A stretch of DNA of 64,000 bases, taken from the NCBI GenBank assembly GCA_942159475.1, contig OW804095.1, positions 89,789,740 to 89,853,739 on the forward strand. Reading direction: 5' to 3'. Position numbers and translations under genes: made by a program. The stretch is from Sthenelais limicola. Taxonomy: Eukaryota; Annelida; Polychaeta; Phyllodocida; Sigalionidae. Of the stretch, positions 41,937-50,573 are shown piece by piece. The first letter of the stretch is position 1. Every line of letters starts with the position of its first letter. The notes below the pieces were generated by a model. It had not been told where the DNA came from, searched no databases, and saw nothing but the letters and a program-made list of their open reading frames with translations.

Positions 41937-43640
41937 ATGGCGGCGGCGTCGCTAATGTCAACAAAGCATGAGCATGAACGATGGGTCAACAAAACTAACA
42001 ATCCCCATACGGGCCTGAGACGGTCGAATTCAGAACCCAATCTCAATCAACCCGACCCACACATGTCCCTAGACATAAATTTGATAATACAAGAGGTGAA
42101 ACATCAAGTTCTAACAGAGATCGGCCTCCACTATGGTGTTGGAAATCATGCGGTCCCAGTAAAGCTAAGCCAAGTAGGTAACCAAGGGGCGGCCGAAAAT
42201 AACCAGCTGATCGTGGACCTACAAGCTAGACTAGGATATACCCAACAACAGGTGGATAACATGGTCAGGCTCCAATCAGAAAGAGAGAACAACATCCAAA
42301 GTGAGCTAACCAGTTTCAGAACATTCATGACTTCAAATACAGACAGAGAAGCTAATGAAAGTAAAATAACAAGTAGATTGGCGTCTCTAGAAAGTTTTCA
42401 ATCGAAAACTGAAAATACTGGAAACTCCAGCGATGCTGACACAAGCCAATTCCCATACCTAAGCCGTGCCAAACAAGCAAACACAAAAGGGAAGAAAATA
42501 AATGGAAAAGTAAACGCAAAAATACAAAAAGCAGGATCCAAACCTATATCGAGAAATACGTCTTCAAACGCCAACCAAAATCCAGGCCCCAATGGAAATA
42601 CAAATTCAAATAGGGCTAACTCAGAAATAAAAGGTACCTACCTCTTCATAGAGGGAATCCAAGAACCCTGGCTCGATCACAATGGAAAACTACCCAATAA
42701 TATCTCCAAACAAGAGCACATCAAGGATGCACACTGCGTTGAGGATCCGAGATTAAAAATCCTGGAAATTCTTCAGTTAGCAAATCCATCAATAGATGAA
42801 GAAGATGTGAAATCTGTCTATAGGGTAGGCAAGGTACATATCCATTCCACCCGTGCGATGTTTGTAGAGCTCCGACATACGGATAACAAGATAGCTGTAA
42901 TTCGTGGTTGGAAGACAGTGAGAACAAAGGAAAAATTCCAATCGATCTGGCTAAATAGATATCCTCTAACAGGCGGCCGCAAAAACAAATTTCTATTAAG
43001 AAACTGCTACACGCTACTGAAGCACTCAAGCCCTGAAGCGAAACTAGTCGTCAACCATATAGCTATAGGCGGAGAGACTTTCGCCGTGAAAGATCTGGTG
43101 CAACTCCCAGCCGGAAGTACCCCAACGGATGCACAACAAATCATGGTGGGCGATAATGGACTAGGATTCCAGGGAGAGTCACACTTCTGCTCGAATTTCT
43201 ATCCTGCAACCTTCAAATACAAAGGACGAGAATTTAATTCAGTCGAGCAAGGCTTCCAAATCATAAAAGCCGAAGCAGCAGGTCTGACGAAACTTGTGGA
43301 TAAAATCAAGGCCGCGACCTCGCCGAGTGCCGTAAAATGGCTAGGGAAATCGGTAAACACAAAAAAGATCGATAACTGGAGAAACCAGGAAGAATCCCTT
43401 TTGGAGGAGCTTGCTAGACAAAAGTTCGAACAAAATGATGAAATAAGGGGAAAACTATTGGATATCTCGGCCGACAACTTATATGAAATCACGCCATCCA
43501 GGAAATGGGGAGCCGGTTTGTGGCTGCCCCCCACTTCCTACAACAACAACAAGCGAAACACGCTGAAGGTGGAAGACTGTACCGGCGAGAACAAATTTGG
43601 ATTAATTCTAACAAAACTAAAGAAGACACTGTCAAGATAA
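41937..43640 (+). CDS. H2 ORF1: coiled coil-RRM-like protein with C-terminal NADAR domain
   Basis: 567 residues; ATG in good context (AAGATGG). Residues about 85-165 form a heptad-rich coiled coil (QQQVDNMVRLQSERENNIQS). A basic Asn/Lys/Ser linker runs to about 230. Residues about 232-395 look like the RRM/C-terminal-domain region of LINE ORF1 proteins (GTYLFIEGIQEPW, VKSVYRVGKV, AVIRGWKTVRTKEKF). From about 405 to the end is a NADAR domain: FCSNFYPATF, EFNSVEQGFQIIKA (the conserved Glu), SPSAVKWLGKSV, LARQKFEQNDEIRGKLL, WGAG, ENKFGLIL. The Asp after WG in YbiA (WGD) is Ala here. The protein should coat LINE RNA. The role of the NADAR part is unknown but it is intact. It is followed 62 bp later by the esterase ORF. 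Confidence 0.85.
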   Translation: MAAASLMSTKHEHERWVNKTNNPHTGLRRSNSEPNLNQPDPHMSLDINLIIQEVKHQVLTEIGLHYGVGNHAVPVKLSQVGNQGAAENNQLIVDLQARLGYTQQQVDNMVRLQSERENNIQSELTSFRTFMTSNTDREANESKITSRLASLESFQSKTENTGNSSDADTSQFPYLSRAKQANTKGKKINGKVNAKIQKAGSKPISRNTSSNANQNPGPNGNTNSNRANSEIKGTYLFIEGIQEPWLDHNGKLPNNISKQEHIKDAHCVEDPRLKILEILQLANPSIDEEDVKSVYRVGKVHIHSTRAMFVELRHTDNKIAVIRGWKTVRTKEKFQSIWLNRYPLTGGRKNKFLLRNCYTLLKHSSPEAKLVVNHIAIGGETFAVKDLVQLPAGSTPTDAQQIMVGDNGLGFQGESHFCSNFYPATFKYKGREFNSVEQGFQIIKAEAAGLTKLVDKIKAATSPSAVKWLGKSVNTKKIDNWRNQEESLLEELARQKFEQNDEIRGKLLDISADNLYEITPSRKWGAGLWLPPTSYNNNKRNTLKVEDCTGENKFGLILTKLKKTLSR

Positions 43641-43702
43641 AGGTTTAGTTACCAGCAACACAAGCTTACTCACTTACTCCTACCTCATCCAAACTGTAAA
43701 CC

Positions 43703-44422
43703 ATGGCGCAGCGGCTAGATGCACTTGTTTTAGCCGACTCAAGGGGAGCTGGCATGCAACAAATACTGCATAGCAACTACTCAGCACTGAGAACGAAAGT
43801 TGTAGTAGTACGGGGAGGTCAAATTGCCGATCTAACCCATGTTGCAGAACCAATTGTACGCCTACGACGACCGAGAATAATCTACTTCACAGCGGGAATC
43901 TGCAATATTACGAAGAGAGACCGATCTGACCTAGGAAGGCAAATTAAACTAAGGTACAACTCTATTGCTACTTTCGAAGAAACCATCACGGAAATACTAT
44001 CCCATGCAGCAAACTCCCTCCGAAACGCAGTAGTGGTAGCACATGAACGTCCAAAAGTGGGATTCGCATCTATACCAGGTGTGAATATTAACCAATATAA
44101 CGAACATCTAGCAGCGGGCTGGGAAGGCCAAGTTATCTTCAAAAGCACCCCCTACACCACCCAAGGGATGCTAAACGACATTGTTATTTCCTATAACAAT
44201 GTTGTAGGATACCTTAATGCGCTAGAAGATCTACCCACCCCCAGAATAGGGGAAATAGTCCACAAAAGGAAATCGACCAGGAAAGCTAAACTCACTGGAA
44301 AAACCAAGATGATGCATTCCTACTCCAAGCTAGCACCGGACGGCTGCCACTACACCCAAGAAATGCTACTAGCCGCAACGACAAAACTGGTGGAATGTAC
44401 CAACAGAGCACTGACAAACTAA
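43703..44422 (+). CDS. H2 ORF2: SGNH (GDSL-type) esterase
   Basis: 239 residues; ATG in strong context (ACCATGG). SGNH blocks are visible: serine in LVLADSRGAG (residues about 9-18), glycine in VRGGQIADL, asparagine in TAGICNIT, and histidine in APDGCHYT near residue 215. CR1-type LINEs are known to carry an esterase domain, normally within ORF1. Here it is a separate frame between ORF1 and the endonuclease-RT. The role of the esterase in retrotransposition is not established; a lipid- or membrane-related function has been proposed. The frame is intact. Four hairpins lie between its stop and the next ORF. Confidence 0.8.
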   Translation: MAQRLDALVLADSRGAGMQQILHSNYSALRTKVVVVRGGQIADLTHVAEPIVRLRRPRIIYFTAGICNITKRDRSDLGRQIKLRYNSIATFEETITEILSHAANSLRNAVVVAHERPKVGFASIPGVNINQYNEHLAAGWEGQVIFKSTPYTTQGMLNDIVISYNNVVGYLNALEDLPTPRIGEIVHKRKSTRKAKLTGKTKMMHSYSKLAPDGCHYTQEMLLAATTKLVECTNRALTN

Positions 44423-44449
44423 AGGACAACAGAAAACCAACACACCTAA

Positions 44450-44912
44450 CCTGTGGTCCTGACGGATGGTGTTCGTAAGAATGCACCTGACGGCCCACAG
44501 GGAAGGTGAAAGGTAACAGTTTGCTTCTACCTACACTAAGTCACCCCCTCTTCCCCTAATACACTGACATTTGCAGATTAAAACAGAAGACAGACAGGAC
44601 ACAGCCTAATCCGAAACAAGCCACAGGGAAAACCCCCTGGGGAACTGTGTTAGTCATAATGCAACCCCAGAGTAAGAATACCCAGAAAACACAGGAGGAA
44701 GTGCCAATGTTAATGTTAATGCCAAAATTGGAAGAATCGGAAATCAAAAAATCTAAAAATCTCCAGGGAGATAGATGGTGATTAGAATAAGGCTTACTGG
44801 GGAACTGTGTTAGTTATAATGCACCCCCTCCCCTAAAATATATAGTATATAAAATCTATATAAATCACAAGACAGGCTTGCCGGGGAACTGTGTTAGTTA
44901 TAATGCACCCCC
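44450..44912 (+). ncRNA. H2 inter-ORF hairpins (four copies of the H-hairpin)
   Basis: Cores at 44469-44484 (GTGTTCGTAAGAATGC, outer stem 44450-44456/44495-44501), 44648-44663 (GTGTTAGTCATAATGC, outer CTGGGG/CCCCAG 44638-44643/44666-44671), 44807-44822 and 44891-44906 (both GTGTTAGTTATAATGC, with G4/C4 outer stems). In the last three, the closing C-G pair of the core is A-U. This is a double change that keeps the stem. The next ORF begins about 500 nt downstream of the last copy. Confidence 0.78.
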
Positions 44913-45409
44913 TAAAATATATATAAAAAACCCAAGCCTAAAGGTGAAAATGTGAAAAAATGCGAATAGTGTGTGTCAGTGCGCTAAGTCTATCTCTGCA
45001 TATATATATATGTAAACACATGCATGGATGGATATATATGGGATACCTATAAAAGCCAAGCAGTTAGACTCTGTGATGAAAGAAGAAAAGAAAAGAAAGG
45101 AAGAAAAGGAAGAAAAGAAAAAAGAAAAGTGAAAATGTAAATCAGTAAAACAATGTAAAATTAAAAACCAGAACAATCATGCAGGAAATAACTGACGAAA
45201 ATGACAGTATAGTGCTAAACTGGTTAACAAGTCAATCATAGAATAACAATAACAAAATAAGCGTATCAAGTAAAAATTAATCAAAGAAGGTCTAATCTGA
45301 AACTTACTACAACTGTGTATATAAGTATATATAGTGAAAACACTAGATAAAAGAGAAGAAGAGAAAGGTAAAATTAAAACTAATTGTAGAAAACACTACC
45401 CAGATAAAG
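44913..45409. other. H2 spacer before the endonuclease-RT ORF
   Basis: A-rich on the plus strand (45080-45130 is nearly pure purine), with a TATATATATATG run at 45001. No ORF. The long A-rich leader before the ORF3 ATG could matter for internal initiation. Confidence 0.5.
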
Positions 45410-48328
45410 ATGTCTGGTAGTGTAGAACTTGAAGCAAAAGAACTTGGGGAGAAAAAGGGAGTTACCCTAATCTCATGGAACATTTGTAGTGTCCTCCCCA
45501 AGATAAACTATGTCAGAGACATGCTAGAAGTGGCAAAACCCGATATTCTAGCGTTACAAGAGACATGGCTGGGTGAAAATGTCACAGACAGCCAAATAAA
45601 TATACCACTTTACCAACACTACAGGGTGGATAGGTTAACAAAGCGTAAAGGAGGAGGTTTACTCCTCTTCCTGAAAGACGGGTACGAGGTAGATGACCAA
45701 TCGATGGCACATTTGAATACCCAAAACAAAGATCTCGAATTACAAATAATTACATGTGCAAAACAGAAGGCAAAGCACCTTACAATTGTAAACGCATACC
45801 GCCCACCGAGCGGCAGCCTTCCAGCAGCGCAAGAAACGCTGAAACACTTGTTAGGCAAGCTAAATCCCAAAACAGAAATCTATGTCATGGGCGATTTTAA
45901 TCATGAAACAGACCAAGATAACTGTAAAATCACCCCTATCTTTCGACAATGCGGACTCTCCCCTAAAATCAAAATGCCAACAAGAATTACACGCAAATCG
46001 GCGAAAACAATAGATCAAATCTATACAAGCGCAAAATATATAAATGTAACGGGGGTAATAAATGACAACTCGAGTGATCATCTACCAATCTTTGTAGTAA
46101 AGAAAAAGGGAAGAAACTCTTATGAACGCACACCCTTGACGACGAGGTCATGGAAAAACTTAGATACAAACAACCTCTGCAGAAACATCGTAAATGAAGA
46201 TTGGACAGCACTCTACCACAGCAGCGACGTAGATCGCTGCTGGGAAGAGATGTCAACCAAAATTGAGAATTCCCTAAATGAAATGTGCCCGGTTAGACAT
46301 ATCGCTAACTCAAGAGTTAAACCACCCTGGTATGTTGATGATTTACGGCGTCTGGCGAAAGAGAGAGACCGAGCGTTTAAGAAAGCCAGGAAATCAAATA
46401 AAATATCACATTGGTCTACGGCCAAAATCATCAGAAATAAGATGAATTCTAAACTCCTAAAGGCCAAAAATGAGTACATATCCAAATGGCTAGCAGAACA
46501 TTCGAAAGATCCAGGTAAATTTTGGGACATCCTAAAACCACTGATAACTCCTAACAAACTGAAAACAATAGAGAAAATAAAACTCAAAAACAGTAGTGGA
46601 AATTTTGTAGATAAAGAGTCAATCCCAGAAGAATTCAATCAGTTCTTCACTAACATAGGACCCAAACTAGCCGATCGGATAGAACCATTAACAGGCAATG
46701 AAAATAATGATCTGCTCTCCCATTTGGTAAAAGGTAACCGAACGGCTGAGAGAGGTACCCGAGAGATGGTGAAACTCCAATTCCCAGAAATAACACACCA
46801 AGCAGTCTTCAATATAATTAGAAAGACGCAAACATCAAAATCCTCAGGGATGCCATTACTCCCCACAAAAGTATTGAAACCAATACTACTTGCTATATCA
46901 CACCAGTTTACCCACCTCTGTAATACCTCGACCAAAACCTCAAAGGTTCCAAAAGAGTTTAAAGAGGCAACTATTACGCCAATATTTAAATCTGGAGCAA
47001 GGTCCGACCCCTCGAACTATAGACCGATTAGCCTGGTGAAACTGCCAGCAAAAATCCTAGAAAGGGTCATCCATGGTGTCATATACCCACACCTGGAAGA
47101 GAATGGCTTGATATACGAATTTCAATACGGCTTTAGACAGGGACATTCCCTGGAACAAGCGCATAGAAGACTGTTCGATTACGTATATGGGAATAAAAGT
47201 AAAAACAACCCAGTATCACTCGTATATTTGGACTTTAAAAAGGCGTTTGATACCGTCGATCACAACATCCTTCTGGCCAAATTGTCAAAATTCCACCTAT
47301 CGAAGTCAATAATAGACTGGGTTGGCCACTATCTCTCGGGGAGATATCAGCAGGTGAGGGCAAACGGGGAAACTTCGGGGAGGGAAAGGGTCACATGCGG
47401 GGTCCCCCAGGGAACGGTGCTGGGCCCCTTACTCTTCCTCCTGTATGTCAATGACCTGCATGAGGCAGTCCGCGAATCGCAGGTGCAGCTATTCGCGGAT
47501 GATACCGTCCTCTATCACTCAAAATCAGACGAAGATGAAATGAAACGTGAACTTCAACAAGATCTGAACCAAATTGGAAAATGGTGTAGAAAAAACAAAA
47601 TTTCGATAAACGTAACAAAGAGCAAGGTTATGGACATATGTTTAAAAACCTCAAAAAATAAAACCACACCTGACCCACTGAACCTCAATTCGGCTGACTT
47701 GGAACAAGTGCCCGAGTATTGCTATCTTGGCCTAAAAATAGACCAAGCTCTGACATTCAACAGCCATGTTCAGGCAAAAATTGATCAAATCGCAAAAAGG
47801 TTGAAGGCAACGGCAAAAATTCGAAAAGCACTAACTATAAAGAATACCATATTGGTTTACACCACCATGGTCAGACCAGTCATAGATTTCTGCGATACAT
47901 TCTATGCGCCTGCCCAAAAGAAATATCTAGAAAAACTACAGACTACCCAAAACTCCTTTCTTAGGATAGCATACAACCTAAATAAAAGGAATAGTGTAAA
48001 AGAATATCATACCCAGCTTAAAATCCCTTTCCTAGAAGAAAGAAGAGAATCACACCTCTTACAGGTAGGCTACGAAATGAGCTGTAACGCAGAATGTCTA
48101 GATGACAGGAAAGTAAACTTAAGAAGCTTGGCCAAAGGTCGACTATTGAAAATTCCAAAGGTCAAGACCGAGAGAATAAGAAGGTCATTCTACATACAGG
48201 CACCCACCCTATTCAATCAACTACCACCTAAAGGGCGAAATTGCCCTACAATTACAGAATTCAAAGCATATCTAGAACAGGAGTATTTTTCCTACTCAAT
48301 AGGCACAGGGGCCCAGCCACCAAACTGA
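45410..48328 (+). CDS. H2 ORF3: APE-type endonuclease-reverse transcriptase
   Basis: 972 residues. The endonuclease (1-220) keeps its active-site motifs: SWNICS, QETWLG, NAYRPPSG, GDFNHE, IDQIYTS, SDHLPIFV. The RT has a fingers region (SKSSGMPLLPTKVLKP, NYRPISLVKLPAKILERVIH), then VYLDFKKAFDTVDH, CGVPQGTVLGPLLFLLYVNDL, catalytic LFADDTVLYH and a thumb region. It nicks target DNA and primes reverse transcription there. The CGVPQGTVLGPLLF/LFADD pattern and the short repeat tail point to the CR1/L2 group. No inactivating change was seen. No RNase H and no zinc-finger tail are present. Codons just upstream of the FADD box are GC-richer than elsewhere in the ORF. Confidence 0.9.
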   Translation: MSGSVELEAKELGEKKGVTLISWNICSVLPKINYVRDMLEVAKPDILALQETWLGENVTDSQINIPLYQHYRVDRLTKRKGGGLLLFLKDGYEVDDQSMAHLNTQNKDLELQIITCAKQKAKHLTIVNAYRPPSGSLPAAQETLKHLLGKLNPKTEIYVMGDFNHETDQDNCKITPIFRQCGLSPKIKMPTRITRKSAKTIDQIYTSAKYINVTGVINDNSSDHLPIFVVKKKGRNSYERTPLTTRSWKNLDTNNLCRNIVNEDWTALYHSSDVDRCWEEMSTKIENSLNEMCPVRHIANSRVKPPWYVDDLRRLAKERDRAFKKARKSNKISHWSTAKIIRNKMNSKLLKAKNEYISKWLAEHSKDPGKFWDILKPLITPNKLKTIEKIKLKNSSGNFVDKESIPEEFNQFFTNIGPKLADRIEPLTGNENNDLLSHLVKGNRTAERGTREMVKLQFPEITHQAVFNIIRKTQTSKSSGMPLLPTKVLKPILLAISHQFTHLCNTSTKTSKVPKEFKEATITPIFKSGARSDPSNYRPISLVKLPAKILERVIHGVIYPHLEENGLIYEFQYGFRQGHSLEQAHRRLFDYVYGNKSKNNPVSLVYLDFKKAFDTVDHNILLAKLSKFHLSKSIIDWVGHYLSGRYQQVRANGETSGRERVTCGVPQGTVLGPLLFLLYVNDLHEAVRESQVQLFADDTVLYHSKSDEDEMKRELQQDLNQIGKWCRKNKISINVTKSKVMDICLKTSKNKTTPDPLNLNSADLEQVPEYCYLGLKIDQALTFNSHVQAKIDQIAKRLKATAKIRKALTIKNTILVYTTMVRPVIDFCDTFYAPAQKKYLEKLQTTQNSFLRIAYNLNKRNSVKEYHTQLKIPFLEERRESHLLQVGYEMSCNAECLDDRKVNLRSLAKGRLLKIPKVKTERIRRSFYIQAPTLFNQLPPKGRNCPTITEFKAYLEQEYFSYSIGTGAQPPN

Positions 48329-48388
48329 AACCAAAAACCAAAAGAGTCAATGAAGATCTCTCGCTCTCTCTCTTTCACTCCATACAAT

Positions 48389-48734
48389 CTGCAGGATGGT
48401 ACGATCAGTGTTCGTCAGAATGCTACCGACCCGTCCTGCAGAGCGACCCCCAGGGCTCACGACAGTCAGAGTGTTCGTCAGAATGCAATACTCGAGTGAT
48501 ATCTGGGGAAGCCCGTAAAGATAGTGAATGTATCATAAAGGTCATATGTACTAGACCAACACTGTAACTAGTCAAATCAATGGACGACTCTAGTAGTGTT
48601 CGTAAGAATGCAAACGACTCCTCCATTGACGTGACTTTGGTCACTACTCATTGTAATAGACCAAAACTGCATCTAGTCAAATCAACGGACGACTCTATTA
48701 GTGTTCGTAAGAATGCAAACGACTCCTCCATTGA
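48389..48734 (+). ncRNA. H2 3' UTR hairpins (four copies of the H-hairpin)
   Basis: Cores at 48408-48423 (loop GUCA; inner GGTA/TACC 48398-48401/48424-48427 and outer 8-bp stem 48389-48396/48434-48441), 48471-48486 (outer CCCCAG/CTGGGG 48448-48453/48503-48508), 48596-48611 (outer TCAATGGA/TCCATTGA 48577-48584/48622-48629 plus AGTCA/TGACT), and 48701-48716. The last two sit in a recent tandem duplication of about 105 bp. Confidence 0.8.
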
Positions 48735-49116
48735 TGTGACTTTGGTCACTACCTGAACAATGTTCAGCATGTGTATATAATTATTCCAGAACAAATAAAG
48801 GAGGAACAGAAATAAATAAATAACACAAAACAAAACTATAATAATGAAGGGAAGATATCCCATATAAGGCTGTACTATCTAATGAAAAAGGCCGGAATAT
48901 AACCTGATTACTTATTTATGAAATGAAAATGTCGACACCCTATGAGGTAATGTAACTTATGAATATATATAGTGTAGATAATTTAACGATAACGTAACAG
49001 GCCTCTCTGGAAGATCTATGGCTAGCATAGATGCGAGTTCCTACCTCCAGTCATATTATTATTGTATACTTTGAATTTATGTAACAGATGATCTGGAAAT
49101 AAACAACATCAATCAA
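48735..49116 (+). other. H2 3' UTR end and tail
   Basis: Runs to CTGGAAATAAAC and an ATCAATCAATCAA tail. The terminal block (CTCTGGAAGATCTATGGCTA... to ...CTGGAAATAAAC) is repeated, in diverged form, by the H1 remnant that follows. Confidence 0.65.
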
Positions 49117-49235
49117 TCAAAAGGCTACCATAGAAAGGGAGACCCATTTCCAGAATTATTGTTACTATTATTCTTATCTGTACTTGTTATGTCGAATCTG
49201 GAAATAAACACTATACAATACAATACAACAAAGAT
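49117..49235 (+). mobile_element. CR1-like LINE H1, right part (3' end)
   Basis: GGCTACCATAG...CCAGAATTATTGTTACT...AATCTGGAAATAAAC aligns to the end of the H2 3' UTR and continues the H1 3' UTR broken at 41727. The tail CACTATACAATACAATACAAC is a short A-rich repeat, as in CR1/L2-type LINEs. LINE G coding sequence begins immediately after, on the opposite strand. Confidence 0.7.
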
Positions 49236-49239
49236 AACC

Positions 49240-50529
49240 ATTGTCTTCTTCGTCTAGTCTTACTGTGTTTTCGATCACTTGGTCTAGACCTATATAAGTT
49301 TAGTAAAAGTTCTCCCCTTCTTTCAGTATTTGTTGCCTGTTGGTTACCATAACTTCATAAGTTTTAATTTGTGTGATCACTTTTTTCAAGGAATTGTATT
49401 TCTCAAGAGAACAGAAGTATTTTGTCGGTTTTTCACTGTCTACTGCCCATTTGGCCTTCGACCTGAGTAACGCTCCCTCCGCTTTTTTTTTAGCTCTAGT
49501 TCTGTTAGCTCATTAATAACACAATATTTCTCACTAGTACTTCTTTGGATAGCCTTCTCTTATTATCTAACAATTCTAGCCTTTCGGTTAGCACACTTTT
49601 TCTACAATTTCTGGCTCTTGCTCCATTAATACTAATTTCTATCGCAAGTTCCCTTACTCTCAATTTAAAAAACTCCCAGATGGTTTTATCTGTTAATTTC
49701 AAATTGGATACCTCTTTGACAATATGTTCAACACCATTTACAAAAGCATCTTCAGACAATAGTTGAAAATTAAATTTCCAGTATCCTCTACCTCTAGAAG
49801 GGAGGTCTAGTGAAACAGACAGCAATATTTCTTTATGGTCAGTTAACACCTTGGTATAAACTTTATGGTTTTTTACCCTAGAAACGATATTCTCTGAAAT
49901 AAAGATATAGTCCAATCTCGTCTCTTGAGTGGTCTTGGACCAAGTCGTCTGAGGGAGTTGTCCGTTTTTATTCTCTAGATTAGCTATGATGTCACATAAG
50001 TCCAGGGAGGATACAAAGTCTCTCAGGGCAGAACTAGATTTTGATTCTGGTTTGTAAGTTAAGTCTGTATTAAAGTCTGTGAGATGACCAGATTGTCGAA
50101 GATCTTGTCACACATTTGTTCTTTAACCTTCTTTAACACTGCTGTTTGTTCTTTTACACGGTCCGCTGTGGGGGCATATATATTTACCACACATGTTTTA
50201 ACACCATTAATATTTAGTATAATATACACCCATCTACCATTGGGGTCTGCCTCCGACTCTAGTAGGTGATCTTGTAAGTCTTTGGAGATCATAATTAATA
50301 CCCCTTTGGAAGCTGAACTTCCATGACTATAAACAATTTTTCTTTTCCACTGCAGGTTCCAAATTATTTCCTGCTCCCAAACTGAGTGTGTTTCTTGAAG
50401 GGAAATAATGGTATTATTCTTATTATAATAGCTAGAAAAAATGCTTTTTCTCTTTTTATGATCATTGAGACCATTCACGTTATTTGATGAAAAGGTAATC
50501 ACTGAATTTTCTCCTATGTTTGGCTCCAT
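49240..50529 (-). pseudogene. LINE G ORF2 N-terminus: endonuclease
   Basis: From the ATG at 50529: NGLNDHKKRKSIFSSY, ISLQETHSVWEQE and VVNIYAPTADRV match the L1-type APE endonuclease. A frameshift near 50075 falls at the GDFN motif (the other frame reads TDFNTDL). LDYIFISENIVSRVKNHK and VLTDHKEILLSV give the C-terminal motifs. RSKAKWAVDSEKPTKYFCSL and VMVTNRQQILKEGENFY (about 49450-49290) continue towards the RT before the nested H1 tail cuts in. It overlaps nothing; ORF1 ends 45 bp upstream. Confidence 0.78.
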
Positions 50530-50573
50530 TATTAACAGGATGGAACTGACCTGGCTTCTTCCTTTAAGAGACT

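Larger units (their letters stand above)
41728..49116 (+). mobile_element. CR1-like LINE H2, full length, apparently intact, nested in the H1 3' UTR
   Basis: Three open ORFs: ORF1 with coiled coil, RRM-like and NADAR domains; an SGNH esterase ORF; and an endonuclease-RT ORF. The intervals after the esterase ORF and after the RT ORF each contain four copies of the H-hairpin; the short ORF1-esterase gap has none. The 3' end is CTGGAAATAAAC with an ATCAATCAATCAA tail (about 49090-49116). Immediately after it, sequence like the H1 3' UTR resumes (GGCTACCATAG...CTGGAAATAAAC and an ACAATACAATACAAC tail to 49235). No stop or frameshift disrupts its ORFs. The 5' boundary is approximate. Confidence 0.82.

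Noticed and set aside
42146..43534. Minus-strand open frames opposite H2 ORF1
   Set aside because: Low-complexity shadows; the plus-strand protein has clear domains.
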